62,484 nt of DNA from an uncultured Veillonella sp. (GTDB lineage Bacteria > Bacillota > Negativicutes > Veillonellales > Veillonellaceae), in assembly GCA_900556785.1 (NCBI GenBank), contig USQK01000002.1, positions 1 through 62,484 of the forward strand. Reading direction: 5' to 3'. Below are positions 26,085 through 35,099 of this stretch, piece by piece. How positions within the stretch are numbered: position 1 is the stretch's first letter; every line of letters starts with the position of its first letter. The translations under genes and the position numbers were made by a program. Below the pieces are notes generated by a model, which was not told the origin of the DNA, ran no database searches, and saw nothing but the letters and a program-made list of their open reading frames with translations.

Positions 26085-27632
26085 CTATAAATTCGATTGG
26101 AAAAAGTCTTTCGCTGCTTTTAATCGTCCTCGTTCACAAGAGACTTGTAGCTCATCACCTGGTTCGAGTTTTACATCTCCAAGGGGTACAATGTATGTTC
26201 CATTGCGACGAATACTTACGATCAGTGTCCCCTCTGGCAATGCCAAGTCTTGTAGTTGTACATCTGTATAGTTTGCCACTACAGGCACCTTCGTTTGGAA
26301 GAATGTTTGTACAGCTTCTAGATTGCTTTGCCCACTCATGGCTTGCAATAAGGAATCGTAAATTGGCGGCTCTTTTAAAAGATCTGCCACAAGATAGGCC
26401 ACCAATGTAACGATACCGATAGCGTAAATATTAGAAAAACTATTCGTCATTTCAAGAACGAGTAGAATCGCCAAAATTGGGGTTCGCATCGCAGCTGCTA
26501 GCATACCACCCATGGCACAAATAACGAATTGCGGTACAAAATCAGGTGAGATAATACCCATAGATGAAAGCACGCTTTCACAAAAAGCACCTGCAGAGGC
26601 ACCTATGACGAGCATGGGCAAGAATATGCCGCCTTGTGCACCACTGCCATAGCAAAAGGTGGTAAGTAAAATCTTACCTAGTACGATGCCACCCAAGAGC
26701 AATACGCCATGCGATTGAAAGGCTAGCTGTCCTACTAGATCATTGCCACCACCTAAAAGAAGTTGCGAGTCATAGCCGATGACGGCCACAGTCACAAAGG
26801 TGAGGGCTAATTTCAAGAACCGAGAGCATTTAAGCCACTCAAAGAATTTCTTGAACGCAAAGATCATGCGGCAGAAGAGCACCCCACAGAGCCCCATGAT
26901 AACGCCCACCATAAGCAGTACAGGGAAGTACTCAAGAGGCACACCTGAGGTTACGGAAAACCCAAGAGCTGGTTCGAGGCCAAATATACTAACCGTAATA
27001 TAGTTAGAAATCAATGTGGCCACAAAGGTGGGAATAACGAGATAGGGATAAAAGCTTTTATGGACCTCTTCAAAGACGAACATCGCCCCCGATACAGGTG
27101 CACTAAAGGCAGCCGTTAAGCCAGCCCCTGCACCAGCAGAGGTCAAAATGCGCTGCTCACGCAGCCCTGAATTCATCCAATAGGATACAATTTTACCAGC
27201 AGAGCCACCGATTTGTACGGCTGGCCCTTCACGGCCTACAGAAAAGCCTGCAAAACCAGTCAATACGCCACCAATCATCTTAGAAGCCAGCGTCCGATAC
27301 GGTTTCATATCAAAAAGACCCAGCATTTCTCCTTCGATTTGAGGAATACCAGAACCACCAGATAATGGAGCCCATGCAAGCAATCTGTCGACGATAAAGG
27401 CAAAGATGACCATTACTATAAGCCAGCCTATGGCCCATTCCATGGTAATGCCGTCCATCAACTGCCAACGAATATGCTCTGACTCAAGGATTAAATAACG
27501 GTACGTAGCACCACAAAAGCCTGCAATCACACCCACAAGAGCGCCCTTTGCAATGAGCTCCGTTAACAACATACGATTCATGGACATATCTGCTAAGGTA
27601 GAACTGCGCTTATTAATTTTCCATAGCCTCAT
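26085..27632 (-). CDS. ClC-type chloride channel/transporter with C-terminal TrkA-C domain
   Basis: The 515-residue protein has the three ClC selectivity motifs: GGSGIPQ near residue 95, GREGPAVQIGG near 130 and GGIFLPMLVIGA near 330. Its C-terminal 75 residues resemble a TrkA-C (RCK-C) regulatory domain (EGTLIVSIRRNGTYIVPLGD). ClC proteins exchange chloride for protons or conduct chloride in the inner membrane. Glu in GREGP, the external gate, is present. ATG 27632 is chosen because AAGGAGG precedes it; an upstream in-frame start lacks one. It forms a probable two-gene unit with the TauE-type gene. Confidence 0.92.
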   Translation of the reverse strand: MRLWKINKRSSTLADMSMNRMLLTELIAKGALVGVIAGFCGATYRYLILESEHIRWQLMDGITMEWAIGWLIVMVIFAFIVDRLLAWAPLSGGSGIPQIEGEMLGLFDMKPYRTLASKMIGGVLTGFAGFSVGREGPAVQIGGSAGKIVSYWMNSGLREQRILTSAGAGAGLTAAFSAPVSGAMFVFEEVHKSFYPYLVIPTFVATLISNYITVSIFGLEPALGFSVTSGVPLEYFPVLLMVGVIMGLCGVLFCRMIFAFKKFFEWLKCSRFLKLALTFVTVAVIGYDSQLLLGGGNDLVGQLAFQSHGVLLLGGIVLGKILLTTFCYGSGAQGGIFLPMLVIGASAGAFCESVLSSMGIISPDFVPQFVICAMGGMLAAAMRTPILAILLVLEMTNSFSNIYAIGIVTLVAYLVADLLKEPPIYDSLLQAMSGQSNLEAVQTFFQTKVPVVANYTDVQLQDLALPEGTLIVSIRRNGTYIVPLGDVKLEPGDELQVSCERGRLKAAKDFFQSNL

Positions 27633-27781
27633 ACCATTCCTCCTTAGCATTAGCCAAAATTTAAACACTCGTGCATAAACTATGTATTCATATCCTTAGT
27701 ATACTTATGTAAACCATCATTTTCAAGAAACGATTACATACAACATCAGTTATCTAATTAGAAGACAACGCTACAAACGCA

Positions 27782-27816
27782 AAGCTAGCCACCTCTAACA
27801 CGAGATGGCTAGTTTT
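27782..27816. terminator. Terminator after the Fe-ADH gene
   Basis: AAAGCTAGCCA-CTC / GAGATGGCTAGTTTT with a T-run on the plus side and an A/T-rich end on the minus side. It serves the minus-strand gene ending at 27959. Confidence 0.6.
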
Positions 27817-27841
27817 GTTAAGCAAGTGTATAAATGCATTT

Positions 27842-27878
27842 TCTTTACATATTCGGAGGCATCTGAAATATGTAAAGA
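27842..27878. repeat. Perfect 12-bp inverted repeat
   Basis: TCTTTACATATT and AATATGTAAAGA flank a 13-base loop (CGGAGGCATCTGA). It lies between the Fe-ADH stop and its terminator, with no T-run adjoining; possibly an mRNA 3'-end stabiliser. Confidence 0.5.
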
Positions 27879-27958
27879 CACTAAAGATGTAAAGTTCTTA
27901 GGGCCAGAGCTCAGCATCATTTAGACTATTAGGTTATTTAGACAAGTCCTAAAATTCC

Positions 27959-29110
27959 TTAGAATATGGATTCGTAAATGCCGATGATTTCTTCCATAGA
28001 TGCATCTCGTGGGTTACCAGGTGTACATGCATCGTTGAAAGCAGATTCAGCGAGGAATGGAATATCTTCACGTTTTACGCCTGCTTCGCTAAGGGATTTA
28101 GGAATGCCTACATCATCAGCTAATTTTTGGATTACATCAATTGCTGCTTGACGATATGTTTCTTGATCCATTCCGTCTACATCAGGAACGCCCATAACGC
28201 GAGCAATTTCACGATATTTTTCGCCTGTTGCAGGGGCATTGAATTTCAATACTGCTGTTAAAAGCATTGCACACGCCTTGCCATGAGGGATGTCGTACAC
28301 AGCACTCAATGGATGCGCCATGGAGTGAACGATGCCAAGACCTACGTTGGAGAAGCCCATACCTGCAATATATTGACCAAGAGACATAGCTTCACGGCCT
28401 CCGAAGTCACCAGCCACGGCGCTACGCAAGGAACGCCCGATAATTTCAATAGCTTTCAAATGAAGCATATCAGTAAGTTCCCACGCACCTTTTGTAATGT
28501 AACCTTCTACGGCATGCACGAGGGCATCCATACCGGTGGACGCACAAAGACCAGTTGGCATCGATGCAGACATATCAGGGTCCACGATGGCTACGATTGG
28601 AATATCATGAGGGTCAACACATACGAATTTACGGTTCTTTTCAACATCTGTAATAACGTAGTTAATAGTAACCTCTGCAGCCGTACCAGATGTGGTTGAC
28701 ACAGCGATAATCGGCAAGCAAGGATGTTTGGTAGGCGCCACCCCTTCAAGACTACGCACATCGCTGAACTCAGGGTTCGTCACAATCGTAGCAATAGCCT
28801 TACTTGTATCGATAGCACTGCCACCGCCTACAGCAACGATAGCTTCAGCGCCTGCCGCCTTACAAGCAGCCACACCAGATGTTACGTTTTCAATGGTTGG
28901 ATTCGGCTTAATATTATCATATACATCGTAAGCAATGCCTGCCGCATCAAGAAGATCTGTTACCTTTGTAGCCACCTTAAACTCAAATAGATCAGGTGTA
29001 GACGTAACGAGGACCTTTTTAAAATGGCGATTCTTAATTTCGTTCACAATCTCCTGAATCGCCCCTTGTCCAAAATAGGACGTACCGTTCAACATAATTC
29101 TCCGAGCCAT
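27959..29110 (-). CDS. Iron-containing alcohol dehydrogenase, FucO-like
   Basis: The 383-residue protein of the group III iron ADH family has NAD-binding GGGSAID near residue 98. Metal-binding candidates are Asp in the DPDMSASMPTGL region, His in GMDALVHAVEGY and the two His of GIVHSMAHPLSAVYDIPHG. This order matches lactaldehyde/1,2-propanediol oxidoreductases and butanol dehydrogenases, which reduce short aldehydes with NADH. The second ATG (29110) is chosen: AGGAG lies 9 bases before it, while the first ATG is too close. Monocistronic. The substrate is uncertain. Confidence 0.9.
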   Translation of the reverse strand: MARRIMLNGTSYFGQGAIQEIVNEIKNRHFKKVLVTSTPDLFEFKVATKVTDLLDAAGIAYDVYDNIKPNPTIENVTSGVAACKAAGAEAIVAVGGGSAIDTSKAIATIVTNPEFSDVRSLEGVAPTKHPCLPIIAVSTTSGTAAEVTINYVITDVEKNRKFVCVDPHDIPIVAIVDPDMSASMPTGLCASTGMDALVHAVEGYITKGAWELTDMLHLKAIEIIGRSLRSAVAGDFGGREAMSLGQYIAGMGFSNVGLGIVHSMAHPLSAVYDIPHGKACAMLLTAVLKFNAPATGEKYREIARVMGVPDVDGMDQETYRQAAIDVIQKLADDVGIPKSLSEAGVKREDIPFLAESAFNDACTPGNPRDASMEEIIGIYESIF

Positions 29111-29131
29111 ATACATTCACTCCTAACAAAA

Positions 29132-29182
29132 AAATAAACCGATAGAGAATAACTATACTAAGTAATTCTCTATCGGTTTATT
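29132..29182. terminator. Terminator of nagZ
   Basis: An 18-bp stem, AATAAACCGATAGAGAAT with its complement, lies between nagZ and the Fe-ADH gene. T- or A-rich flanks occur on both strands. Confidence 0.75.
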
Positions 29183-29316
29183 AAAATCCTTGAAGCTGTG
29201 TTATGTATACACTATATAATCATTGTAATATTTCGTTTTCTCATCAAGCTTAATAGGGAATCTAAAGACTTAAAAGGCTTAGACATAACCCCCTCCTACA
29301 AACAAAAACAAATCGC

Positions 29317-30465
29317 CTAAGAAATTTTACTCATTTTCATAAGCAAGATTCGTTTCACAGATTCATCGAGTCGTTCTTTAGAGATACGACCATCCTTTAC
29401 AGCTTTCATAAGGCCATTATACGCCTCTTGCATGTGTTCATACTCATGGCACACGAGCAAGATATCGCTACCGGCAAGAATGGATTGAACTGCCATATCG
29501 CCGAAGGTGTAGTGTTTTGCAAGAGCTCCCATGTCCATATCGTCTGTTACGACAACGCCGTTATAGCCCATATCTTTGCGCAACCAGTCAGTAATAATCG
29601 CTTTAGACAGACTAGATGGATGATCTGGATCAATTTGAGGATACATCGCGTGGGACACCATAATTGCATATGTATTCGGTTTAGACTGCTTAATGAGATC
29701 TACAAATACCTTCGTATCTTCATTCAACAAAGTCTCTTTAGATACTGGCACAACACTGGTATCCGCATGTAAATCTACATCTGTTTTACCAATGCCTGGG
29801 AAATGCTTATAGGAATACCATAAACCAGCTTCATCATAGGCCTTACCTACAGCGCTGGCATACAGTACAACATCATCAGGATTTGTGCTAAAGGAACGGC
29901 CATAGGTTAAGCCCAAGTCCGCTACAGGAGCAAAGTTAATGTTGAAACCCAAGTCCTTTAGTTCCGTACCAGACTGTTTTGCCAAGGATACCGCTTGTTC
30001 AATAGGTTCTTTACCTAATTCTTCTGCAGGAGGAACCTTGATGAGCTGAGCCTCCATGCGCGCCACAGCACCACCCTCTTGGTCGATACCGATGAACAAT
30101 GGCGTTAAACCGGCACTTTTACCAGTTTTATTAATATCTGTAATCAACGATTTCACTTGATCCTTTGACTCCATATTGCGGTCAAACAAGATGATACCGC
30201 CCACGCGATACTCATTGAGCATAAACTTCGCATCATCGTTCAAGGTCTTGCCGTGAATGCCAATCATCATCAATTGCCCCACCTTGTCTGCATCGGACAT
30301 ATTAGCTACTAATTTATCCACCTTTTCCTCTGGTGAAAGCTCGCTCTGTGCCACGGATTCATAGGTTACAGGCTCAGCCTTAGAAGCAAATGGGTTATGT
30401 AAACCGCAGCCCGTTGTAAGCGCCAATGCGCCAATCATCGTAGCCGCTACGATACGTCGAAACAT
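29317..30465 (-). CDS. nagZ: NagZ-type GH3 beta-N-acetylglucosaminidase, lipoprotein
   Basis: The 382-residue glycoside hydrolase family 3 enzyme is expected to release N-acetylglucosamine from cell-wall fragments during peptidoglycan turnover. It has GIDQEGGAVARM near residue 125, the catalytic-loop block KHFPGIGKTDVDLHADT near 215, and the nucleophile region VVTDDMDMGAL near 290. The lipobox LTTGC (Cys at about residue 21) shows it is exported and membrane-anchored, unlike the cytoplasmic enterobacterial enzyme. ATG 30465 is chosen because GGAGG precedes it and overlaps a spurious TTG start. In KHFPG(H)G the usual His is Ile here, an uncommon variant. Confidence 0.88.
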   Translation of the reverse strand: MFRRIVAATMIGALALTTGCGLHNPFASKAEPVTYESVAQSELSPEEKVDKLVANMSDADKVGQLMMIGIHGKTLNDDAKFMLNEYRVGGIILFDRNMESKDQVKSLITDINKTGKSAGLTPLFIGIDQEGGAVARMEAQLIKVPPAEELGKEPIEQAVSLAKQSGTELKDLGFNINFAPVADLGLTYGRSFSTNPDDVVLYASAVGKAYDEAGLWYSYKHFPGIGKTDVDLHADTSVVPVSKETLLNEDTKVFVDLIKQSKPNTYAIMVSHAMYPQIDPDHPSSLSKAIITDWLRKDMGYNGVVVTDDMDMGALAKHYTFGDMAVQSILAGSDILLVCHEYEHMQEAYNGLMKAVKDGRISKERLDESVKRILLMKMSKIS

Positions 30466-30562
30466 ATATACCTCCAAAATCTCTAAAAAGTATTATGTAT
30501 AGTATATCAAATAATAAAGACAACCCCAACAACGCCAATATATAGAGTGCATCGGTAGCGCA

Positions 30563-30623
30563 AAAAAGACTATTACCCAAAACCTACGAATATATACCGT
30601 ATTGGTTCCAAGTAATAGTCTTT
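30563..30623. terminator. Terminator of the BFD-like gene
   Basis: AAAAGACTATTAC pairs with GTAATAGTCTTT across a long loop, followed on the minus strand by TTTTTTG. It lies about 60 bases after the stop at 30683. Confidence 0.65.
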
Positions 30624-30682
30624 ATATAAGTTAAGGTCAAACTTACGATTAAATTTTGCTTGTACTTAACTTTTGCTTATCC

Positions 30683-30916
30683 TTAAATTTTACCTTGCTC
30701 TTTCATTTCTGCTAAGAGCTTTACGATGCGAGGGCCACAGCCTTTACCACCGCAAGCACCTGTACCAGCACGAGTTGCTTCTTTTACCTCAGGAAATGTA
30801 TGAGCACCATTCAAAATGGCTTCTTTAATCGTTTTACGTGTAATGCTACGGCATGTACACACCTTTGTAAGCTTATCCAGAATCGCCTCTGGCACTTGAT
30901 TTTCTTCAAAATCCAT
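30683..30916 (-). CDS. BFD-like [2Fe-2S]-binding protein
   Basis: A 77-residue protein with the four cysteines of the bacterioferritin-associated-ferredoxin-like (Fer2_BFD) domain: VCTCRSITRKTIKEAI, then GTGACGGKGCGPRI. The C-x-C ... C-x4-C spacing is the usual one. Free-standing forms are small electron carriers or iron-release partners; fused forms occur in nitrite reductases and NADH oxidases. ATG 30916 is chosen because GAGGAA precedes it. No bacterioferritin gene is nearby and the partner is unknown. Confidence 0.88.
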   Translation of the reverse strand: MDFEENQVPEAILDKLTKVCTCRSITRKTIKEAILNGAHTFPEVKEATRAGTGACGGKGCGPRIVKLLAEMKEQGKI

Positions 30917-31147
30917 ATATATTCCTCTTCTATTCACTTGAATATCTATATACTGTATCAATTTAATATATCGATTTACATATCAATTTAGTGGATTAAT
31001 TTACTATATCAATAGTATCTAACCATACACTGTAACATTAATATATCGAAAATTTACGATTTCTATACACAGTATATCATATATTAGAAACTATATCGAT
31101 AGTTTTTAATATAAATATAATCATAATTTTGTTCATACTTATAACAC

Positions 31148-31193
31148 AAAAAAGCCTCTACCATAGATTTATCACCTATACGATAGAGGCTTT
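31148..31193. terminator. Terminator of the site-2-protease-like gene
   Basis: AAAGCCTCTA(C) pairs with (G)ATAGAGGCTTT across a long loop, just after the stop at 31206. Confidence 0.65.
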
Positions 31194-31205
31194 CACCAAA
31201 TATAT

Positions 31206-31832
31206 TTATAAAATCGTCCCAATGATTGCAAAGTAAATTTTGAAAATTGTTTGTTGCAATGGACGGATTACCATAGAAATAATCGGTGTATTAATAAGGA
31301 TGATAAAGAAAATCAAGTTAATCATCCCTAATTGGTAATATTTAATTTGCCATTCTGTCGGTAGCCACGGCAAAATGATATTAAAACCAGGTAATGGTGG
31401 GAATGGAATTAAGCAGAAAATGGAAAGGCCGATGCTATACAAAATAATGTATTGCATAACCATTGGTAAACCCGGAGACTGCATAAGATTCAAATTACCC
31501 AAAAGTACGTATATGAAAGTAAATACGAACCCTGTAATCAGGCCTGCTATAGGACCTGCAAAAGCAAGTAGGCTCATATCACGGCGTGGGTCTTTAAAGT
31601 AAGATGGATTAATAGCCATCCCTTTAGGCCATCCAAATCCAACTAGAATGATACAGATAGTACCTATTAAATCAAGGTGTGCCAAAGGAGATAATGTGAG
31701 GCGCCCCGCCATCCGAGGTGTTGGATCGCCAAACCAGGTAGCTACTTTGGCCTCTGCATATCCAAAGACAGAAAAAACGATGATAATAGCAGGAATACTA
31801 GCTAATATCTGTATCGGATTTAAATCAAACAT
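31206..31832 (-). CDS. Site-2-protease (M50) family membrane protein lacking the zinc ligands
   Basis: The 208-residue protein has five to six hydrophobic helices. WFGDPTPRMAGRLTLSPLAHLDLIGTI (about residues 33-60) is the conserved region that normally follows the HExxH helix of short M50 proteases. Where HExxH should stand the sequence reads FGYAE, so both zinc-binding His and the catalytic Glu are absent. The late PxPPLDG motif reads FPPLPGFN, so the third ligand, Asp, is gone too. The protein therefore cannot be a normal metalloprotease but keeps the fold. It may bind peptides or regulate other membrane proteins. Monocistronic. Confidence 0.85.
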   Translation of the reverse strand: MFDLNPIQILASIPAIIIVFSVFGYAEAKVATWFGDPTPRMAGRLTLSPLAHLDLIGTICIILVGFGWPKGMAINPSYFKDPRRDMSLLAFAGPIAGLITGFVFTFIYVLLGNLNLMQSPGLPMVMQYIILYSIGLSIFCLIPFPPLPGFNIILPWLPTEWQIKYYQLGMINLIFFIILINTPIISMVIRPLQQTIFKIYFAIIGTIL

Positions 31833-31918
31833 AAAACTCCTTTATATGTTACCTAACATGTTTATGAACTATATATCATATATAGATTACATAACACGTT
31901 GATGTATTACATAAATTC

Positions 31919-32689
31919 TTATTGTTTAGCTTCCCATGCGGTGTAGCCGTCTTGAATGCAACGAAGGGCATTCAATGTACGTGGATAGCCGATGTACGGC
32001 ACGCATTGAGATGCGATGTTAATCAAATATTGTTTACTGTTGCCTACGTTCAAATTGCCTTCTACGTGAGCCTTTAATTGAGGTTCACATCCACCTTGAG
32101 CTGCCAAGAAACAGAAGGTAATCATTTCACGGTGAGCCACACTCAAGCCTTTACGTGTGTAGTAGTCGCCGAACATATTAGCAAGCCACTTTTTGATGTG
32201 ACGTGTATCTTCAGGACCTTCTTCGTAAGAATGACGCACAGATTCACCAAAGATTTCCACCTGTTTTTCTACGCCCTTTTCAAGACGAGATGCAGCAGTA
32301 ATTGTACTGCGAGATGGATCCGCAACAGTTTCCCCGCGATAGTCAAAAATCTTATTTGTGACCTTAAAGAATGGACGCACACGACCAATGCCAAGATATG
32401 GCACAGCTTGATAAAGGAGCTCTATTACTTCATCGGGAATCAAGCCAAAGTTAAGTGCTGCTGGTAGCATCAACGCATATTCATCGACAGCAGATGCCCC
32501 CACTAATGTAGCAAGGATGGCCAAGAAGCGATCCTTGGCAGGCACATTACGACCCTCTTCGGTGATAACTTCATCGAACGCAAAATTATCAAATAAAACT
32601 TCAAACTCAGGGTCAATATAACCTGCAGGGGCCGCAATATCAGGGAACATGCGCTCCGTATAAGCTTGAGCAAATTCAGATTTAGACAT
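31919..32689 (-). CDS. Carboxymuconolactone decarboxylase-family protein, two CMD domains
   Basis: The 256-residue protein has two AhpD/CMD-like helical domains. The first holds DRFLAILATLVGASAVDEYALML; the second holds REMITFCFLAAQGGCEPQLKAHVEGNLNVGNSKQ. The second domain has a single Cys (GGCEPQ) rather than the C-x-x-C of AhpD peroxidases, so the redox activity of AhpD is unlikely. Family members act as gamma-carboxymuconolactone decarboxylases or uncharacterised stress proteins. ATG 32689 is chosen for GGAGGTTTCCT before it. Monocistronic between two terminators. Confidence 0.85.
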   Translation of the reverse strand: MSKSEFAQAYTERMFPDIAAPAGYIDPEFEVLFDNFAFDEVITEEGRNVPAKDRFLAILATLVGASAVDEYALMLPAALNFGLIPDEVIELLYQAVPYLGIGRVRPFFKVTNKIFDYRGETVADPSRSTITAASRLEKGVEKQVEIFGESVRHSYEEGPEDTRHIKKWLANMFGDYYTRKGLSVAHREMITFCFLAAQGGCEPQLKAHVEGNLNVGNSKQYLINIASQCVPYIGYPRTLNALRCIQDGYTAWEAKQ

Positions 32690-32710
32690 AGGAAACCTCC
32701 ATAAACAACA

Positions 32711-32740
32711 CTGGTGAAAGCCCAAAGGAGCTTTCACCAG
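32711..32740. terminator. Hairpin after the secreted-protein gene
   Basis: CTGGTGAAAG-CCCAAAGGAG-CTTTCACCAG, a perfect 10-bp stem between the stop at 32778 and the start of the CMD gene. It is a likely terminator without a strong T-run. Confidence 0.55.
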
Positions 32741-32777
32741 CAATAGTTATGTAATTATTACGGCTTGCGCCATCAAA

Positions 32778-33176
32778 TTATAAAGCTGGGAAAGAGAAGT
32801 CAGTACCGTATACTTCTTTCCAAGCAGCCAAGAACATATTGTATTCATTAGAACCAGGAGTGATTTGATACGCTTGACCATCTGGAGAGAAACGATATAC
32901 AGTATGCAAGCTTGGATGAACAATATATTTGAATAATGTAGCTTCGCCATATTGATTGTTATGCATGTTCACTACATTGATGCCGAATACATAGTTACGG
33001 CTACTATCGATACCACTGAATTGGGATGCTTTATCAAAGAAGTATGTTTCAGAACCATTTGCACTGTTTGGAACCTCTGGATAATTAGCTAAACCATTCC
33101 AGTTTGCTGCATTAGCAACACCACCAACTAATAATGTACCGGCTAATACAAATGCGCCTAATAAATTTTTATTCAT
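32778..33176 (-). CDS. Small secreted protein, unknown
   Basis: The 132-residue protein has a clear Sec signal peptide (MNKNLLGAFVLAGTLLVGG, cleavage after ANA near residue 23). The mature domain of about 109 residues is rich in Tyr, Asn and Phe. ATG 33176 is chosen because AAAGGAGAG precedes it; a longer frame upstream has no signal-like start. The mature part contains TYFFDKASQFSGIDSSRNYV and ends GTDFSFPAL. It vaguely resembles the short secreted proteins at 42-51 kb (a predicted cell-surface family with FD/YIDxxS motifs), but I cannot prove homology. Confidence 0.75.
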   Translation of the reverse strand: MNKNLLGAFVLAGTLLVGGVANAANWNGLANYPEVPNSANGSETYFFDKASQFSGIDSSRNYVFGINVVNMHNNQYGEATLFKYIVHPSLHTVYRFSPDGQAYQITPGSNEYNMFLAAWKEVYGTDFSFPAL

Positions 33177-33337
33177 AATGCTCTCCTTTTTGCCTTTACG
33201 GCATCTCACGACAGGTCATGCTCTCACATGACCTCAGCATAATATGTTATATGTATAGTATATCACATTTTATGAAAATATTAGATATATTAAATTACAG
33301 AATGTATGCATATGAGATCTTACTAGAGTACGCTACA

Positions 33338-33856
33338 TTAGCGCTTAAGCTTCTCTGCTGTTCTAGCATTAGCGTTATCGATTGCTTCTAACAATTTGTT
33401 AAGCAACATACGCATTTGACGTGTTTCTTCAACGTCAAAAATCGGGCCTGCAGCTTCAGACAAGCGACGTGGTATATGAACTGCTTCATTACGTAATGCT
33501 TTACCTGTATCAGTAAGGGTTACCATTACTACCCGTTCATCTTGGCGGCTGCGTTTACGCTTTAAGAATGCTTTTGCTTCTAATTTCTTTAAAAGTGGTG
33601 TTAATGTACCAGAATCAAGGCGCAATACTTGGCCTAGTTCTTTAACGGACAAATCACCATATTGCCACAATGCCATCATTACGATGTATTGAGTATATGT
33701 CAAATTCAACGGATCTAAGTGACTGCGATATGCATTAACAATTTCCTTCGCCACTACATAAAGTGGGAAGCTCAATTGGTTTTCTAATTTCATGTACTCT
33801 GCATCAGGTACGTCTTCTTTATGTTTGTAACCTTCGAGTACGCCAATTTCTCCCAT
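33338..33856 (-). CDS. MarR-family regulator, OhrR-like but without the sensing cysteine
   Basis: The 172-residue winged-helix repressor has YIVMMALWQYGDLSVKELGQ, then LDSGTLTPLLKKLEAKAFLKRKRSRQDERVVMVTLT, the recognition helix and wing of the OhrR/MgrA subgroup. In OhrR the segment near residue 30 reads L-C-F-x-LY with a peroxide-reactive Cys. Here it reads LENQLSFPLYVVAKEI, with Ser at that place. GGAGGTAGAATATG gives the start. Its target is not evident: upstream lies a degraded region with fragments of a nitroreductase and another gene. It may respond to a ligand other than peroxide. Confidence 0.88.
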   Translation of the reverse strand: MGEIGVLEGYKHKEDVPDAEYMKLENQLSFPLYVVAKEIVNAYRSHLDPLNLTYTQYIVMMALWQYGDLSVKELGQVLRLDSGTLTPLLKKLEAKAFLKRKRSRQDERVVMVTLTDTGKALRNEAVHIPRRLSEAAGPIFDVEETRQMRMLLNKLLEAIDNANARTAEKLKR

Positions 33857-34073
33857 ATTCTACCTCCATATGCACACAATAATCTACAAATTAATTGTAC
33901 ACAATTCTACAGCAAGCAGTCAACGTAAAAAACCTACTTTGTTCAGATATTTTTAAATTTGTCAATTAATTAATATATTTTTTCTTTTTTATTAAGAAAA
34001 TGAGCGCATCTATAAAATTTATGGGCAGAAATCACACCATAAAACTGTGAACCTATTAATAAATTTTTTTATA

Positions 34074-34190
34074 TTAGAATTCAATACCACATGCGGACAT
34101 GGCTTCTTCAAGACGTTTAGCATGATCCAATTCTTCTGGAATAGAATGTTCAATTAATTCAGCAATTTTATGAGCACCCTCTTCATTTTA
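34074..34190 (-). pseudogene. C-terminal gene fragment, possibly ferritin-like
   Basis: A minus-strand frame without a start reads NEEGAHKIAELIEHSIPEEL, then DHAKRLEEAMSACGIEF and a stop. A stop codon immediately precedes it, so it is a fragment of about 38 codons. The amphipathic helix with E/H pairs resembles the tail of ferritin-like proteins, but that call is tentative. It lies back to back with a truncated nitroreductase, which suggests both lost their 5' ends in one deletion. Confidence 0.4.
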
Positions 34191-34261
34191 CTTAATATGA
34201 TTTCTTTCTAGATTTATGTCATATAGTATAATAAAAGAAATTCTATATAAACCTGATTGAT

Positions 34262-34705
34262 ATTACAAACCAGGATGTGCTCAAAGAGCTAGTAACACTC
34301 GTTCAAGAGGAATACGGCAAAATGCCGATTACAGAAAATACATTACCTTACATGGTAAACATCATTAAAATGTCCGCTGAAGGCAAGTTTGTATTTAACT
34401 ATGGTGCACCGGCGCTCATCGTACTAGCAAGCCAAGCGAGCTATGCAAACAACTTTGCCGATGTATCTTGTGCAATGCAAAACATGATGCTCGCTTGCAA
34501 TGAACTCGATCTTGGCAGCTGCTGGGTAAATCAAATCCGTCACCTTCAAGACAACGAACGCATCCAAGCTAAAATGCGTGGACTAGGCCTTAAAGAAGGT
34601 GAAAAAGTCTATGCTAGCCTTGTTATTGGCTATCCAGACTTACCAAACGGTCTTAACCGCCGCGAAATCGAAGCAAAAGGCTATCCTGTAACATATATTG
34701 ATTAA
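34262..34705 (+). pseudogene. Truncated nitroreductase-family gene (C-terminal part)
   Basis: The frame reads ITNQDVLKELVTLVQEEYGK, and later FNYGAPALIVLASQA, QNMMLACNELDLGSCWVNQI and VYASLVIGYPDLP. This is the C-terminal two thirds of a nitroreductase-like flavoprotein. The first 50 or so residues, with the RRSxR FMN-binding motif, are missing. The only possible start is a GTG at 34277 in mid-domain without a ribosome site, and a stop lies upstream in frame. The product could not bind FMN normally. It is most likely a decayed gene, adjacent to another fragment on the opposite strand. Confidence 0.75.
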
Positions 34706-34846
34706 TTGAGACTATAAAATCAATTTTATCTTAGTATGCGTGCTATAGTATGTAATATACTATGAATACGGTAGCATCTTATCGACTAGTAAAATCAATA
34801 TATTTACGTACAGTATATAAATATATTCACAATTAATATACAACAC

Positions 34847-34908
34847 AAAAGCGCTATCTATCCCACAACTCTAATTGAGTGTCTATCGGAATAGATAGCG
34901 CTATTTTA
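34847..34908. terminator. Hairpin terminator between the nitroreductase fragment and glpT
   Basis: AAAAGCGCTATCTAT pairs with ATAGATAGCGCTATTTT across a 30-base loop and ends T-rich. The rest of the 390-base gap holds only AT-rich sequence and the glpT promoter region. Confidence 0.65.
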
Positions 34909-35099
34909 TTGACACCATTCATGTATTTTGGTGCTAGTTCGCTCTAATAAATAGTAGATATTTTAATGACCTATAATCTATGCGCTAATCCCATAATGGT
35001 GCACTAAAATAACTATTTATCATAATTAAAAATAAAATATAGTCGACTTTTGGTCATACATGGTATGATTACAATGGCATTTTGTAGAAAGGATGTGTG

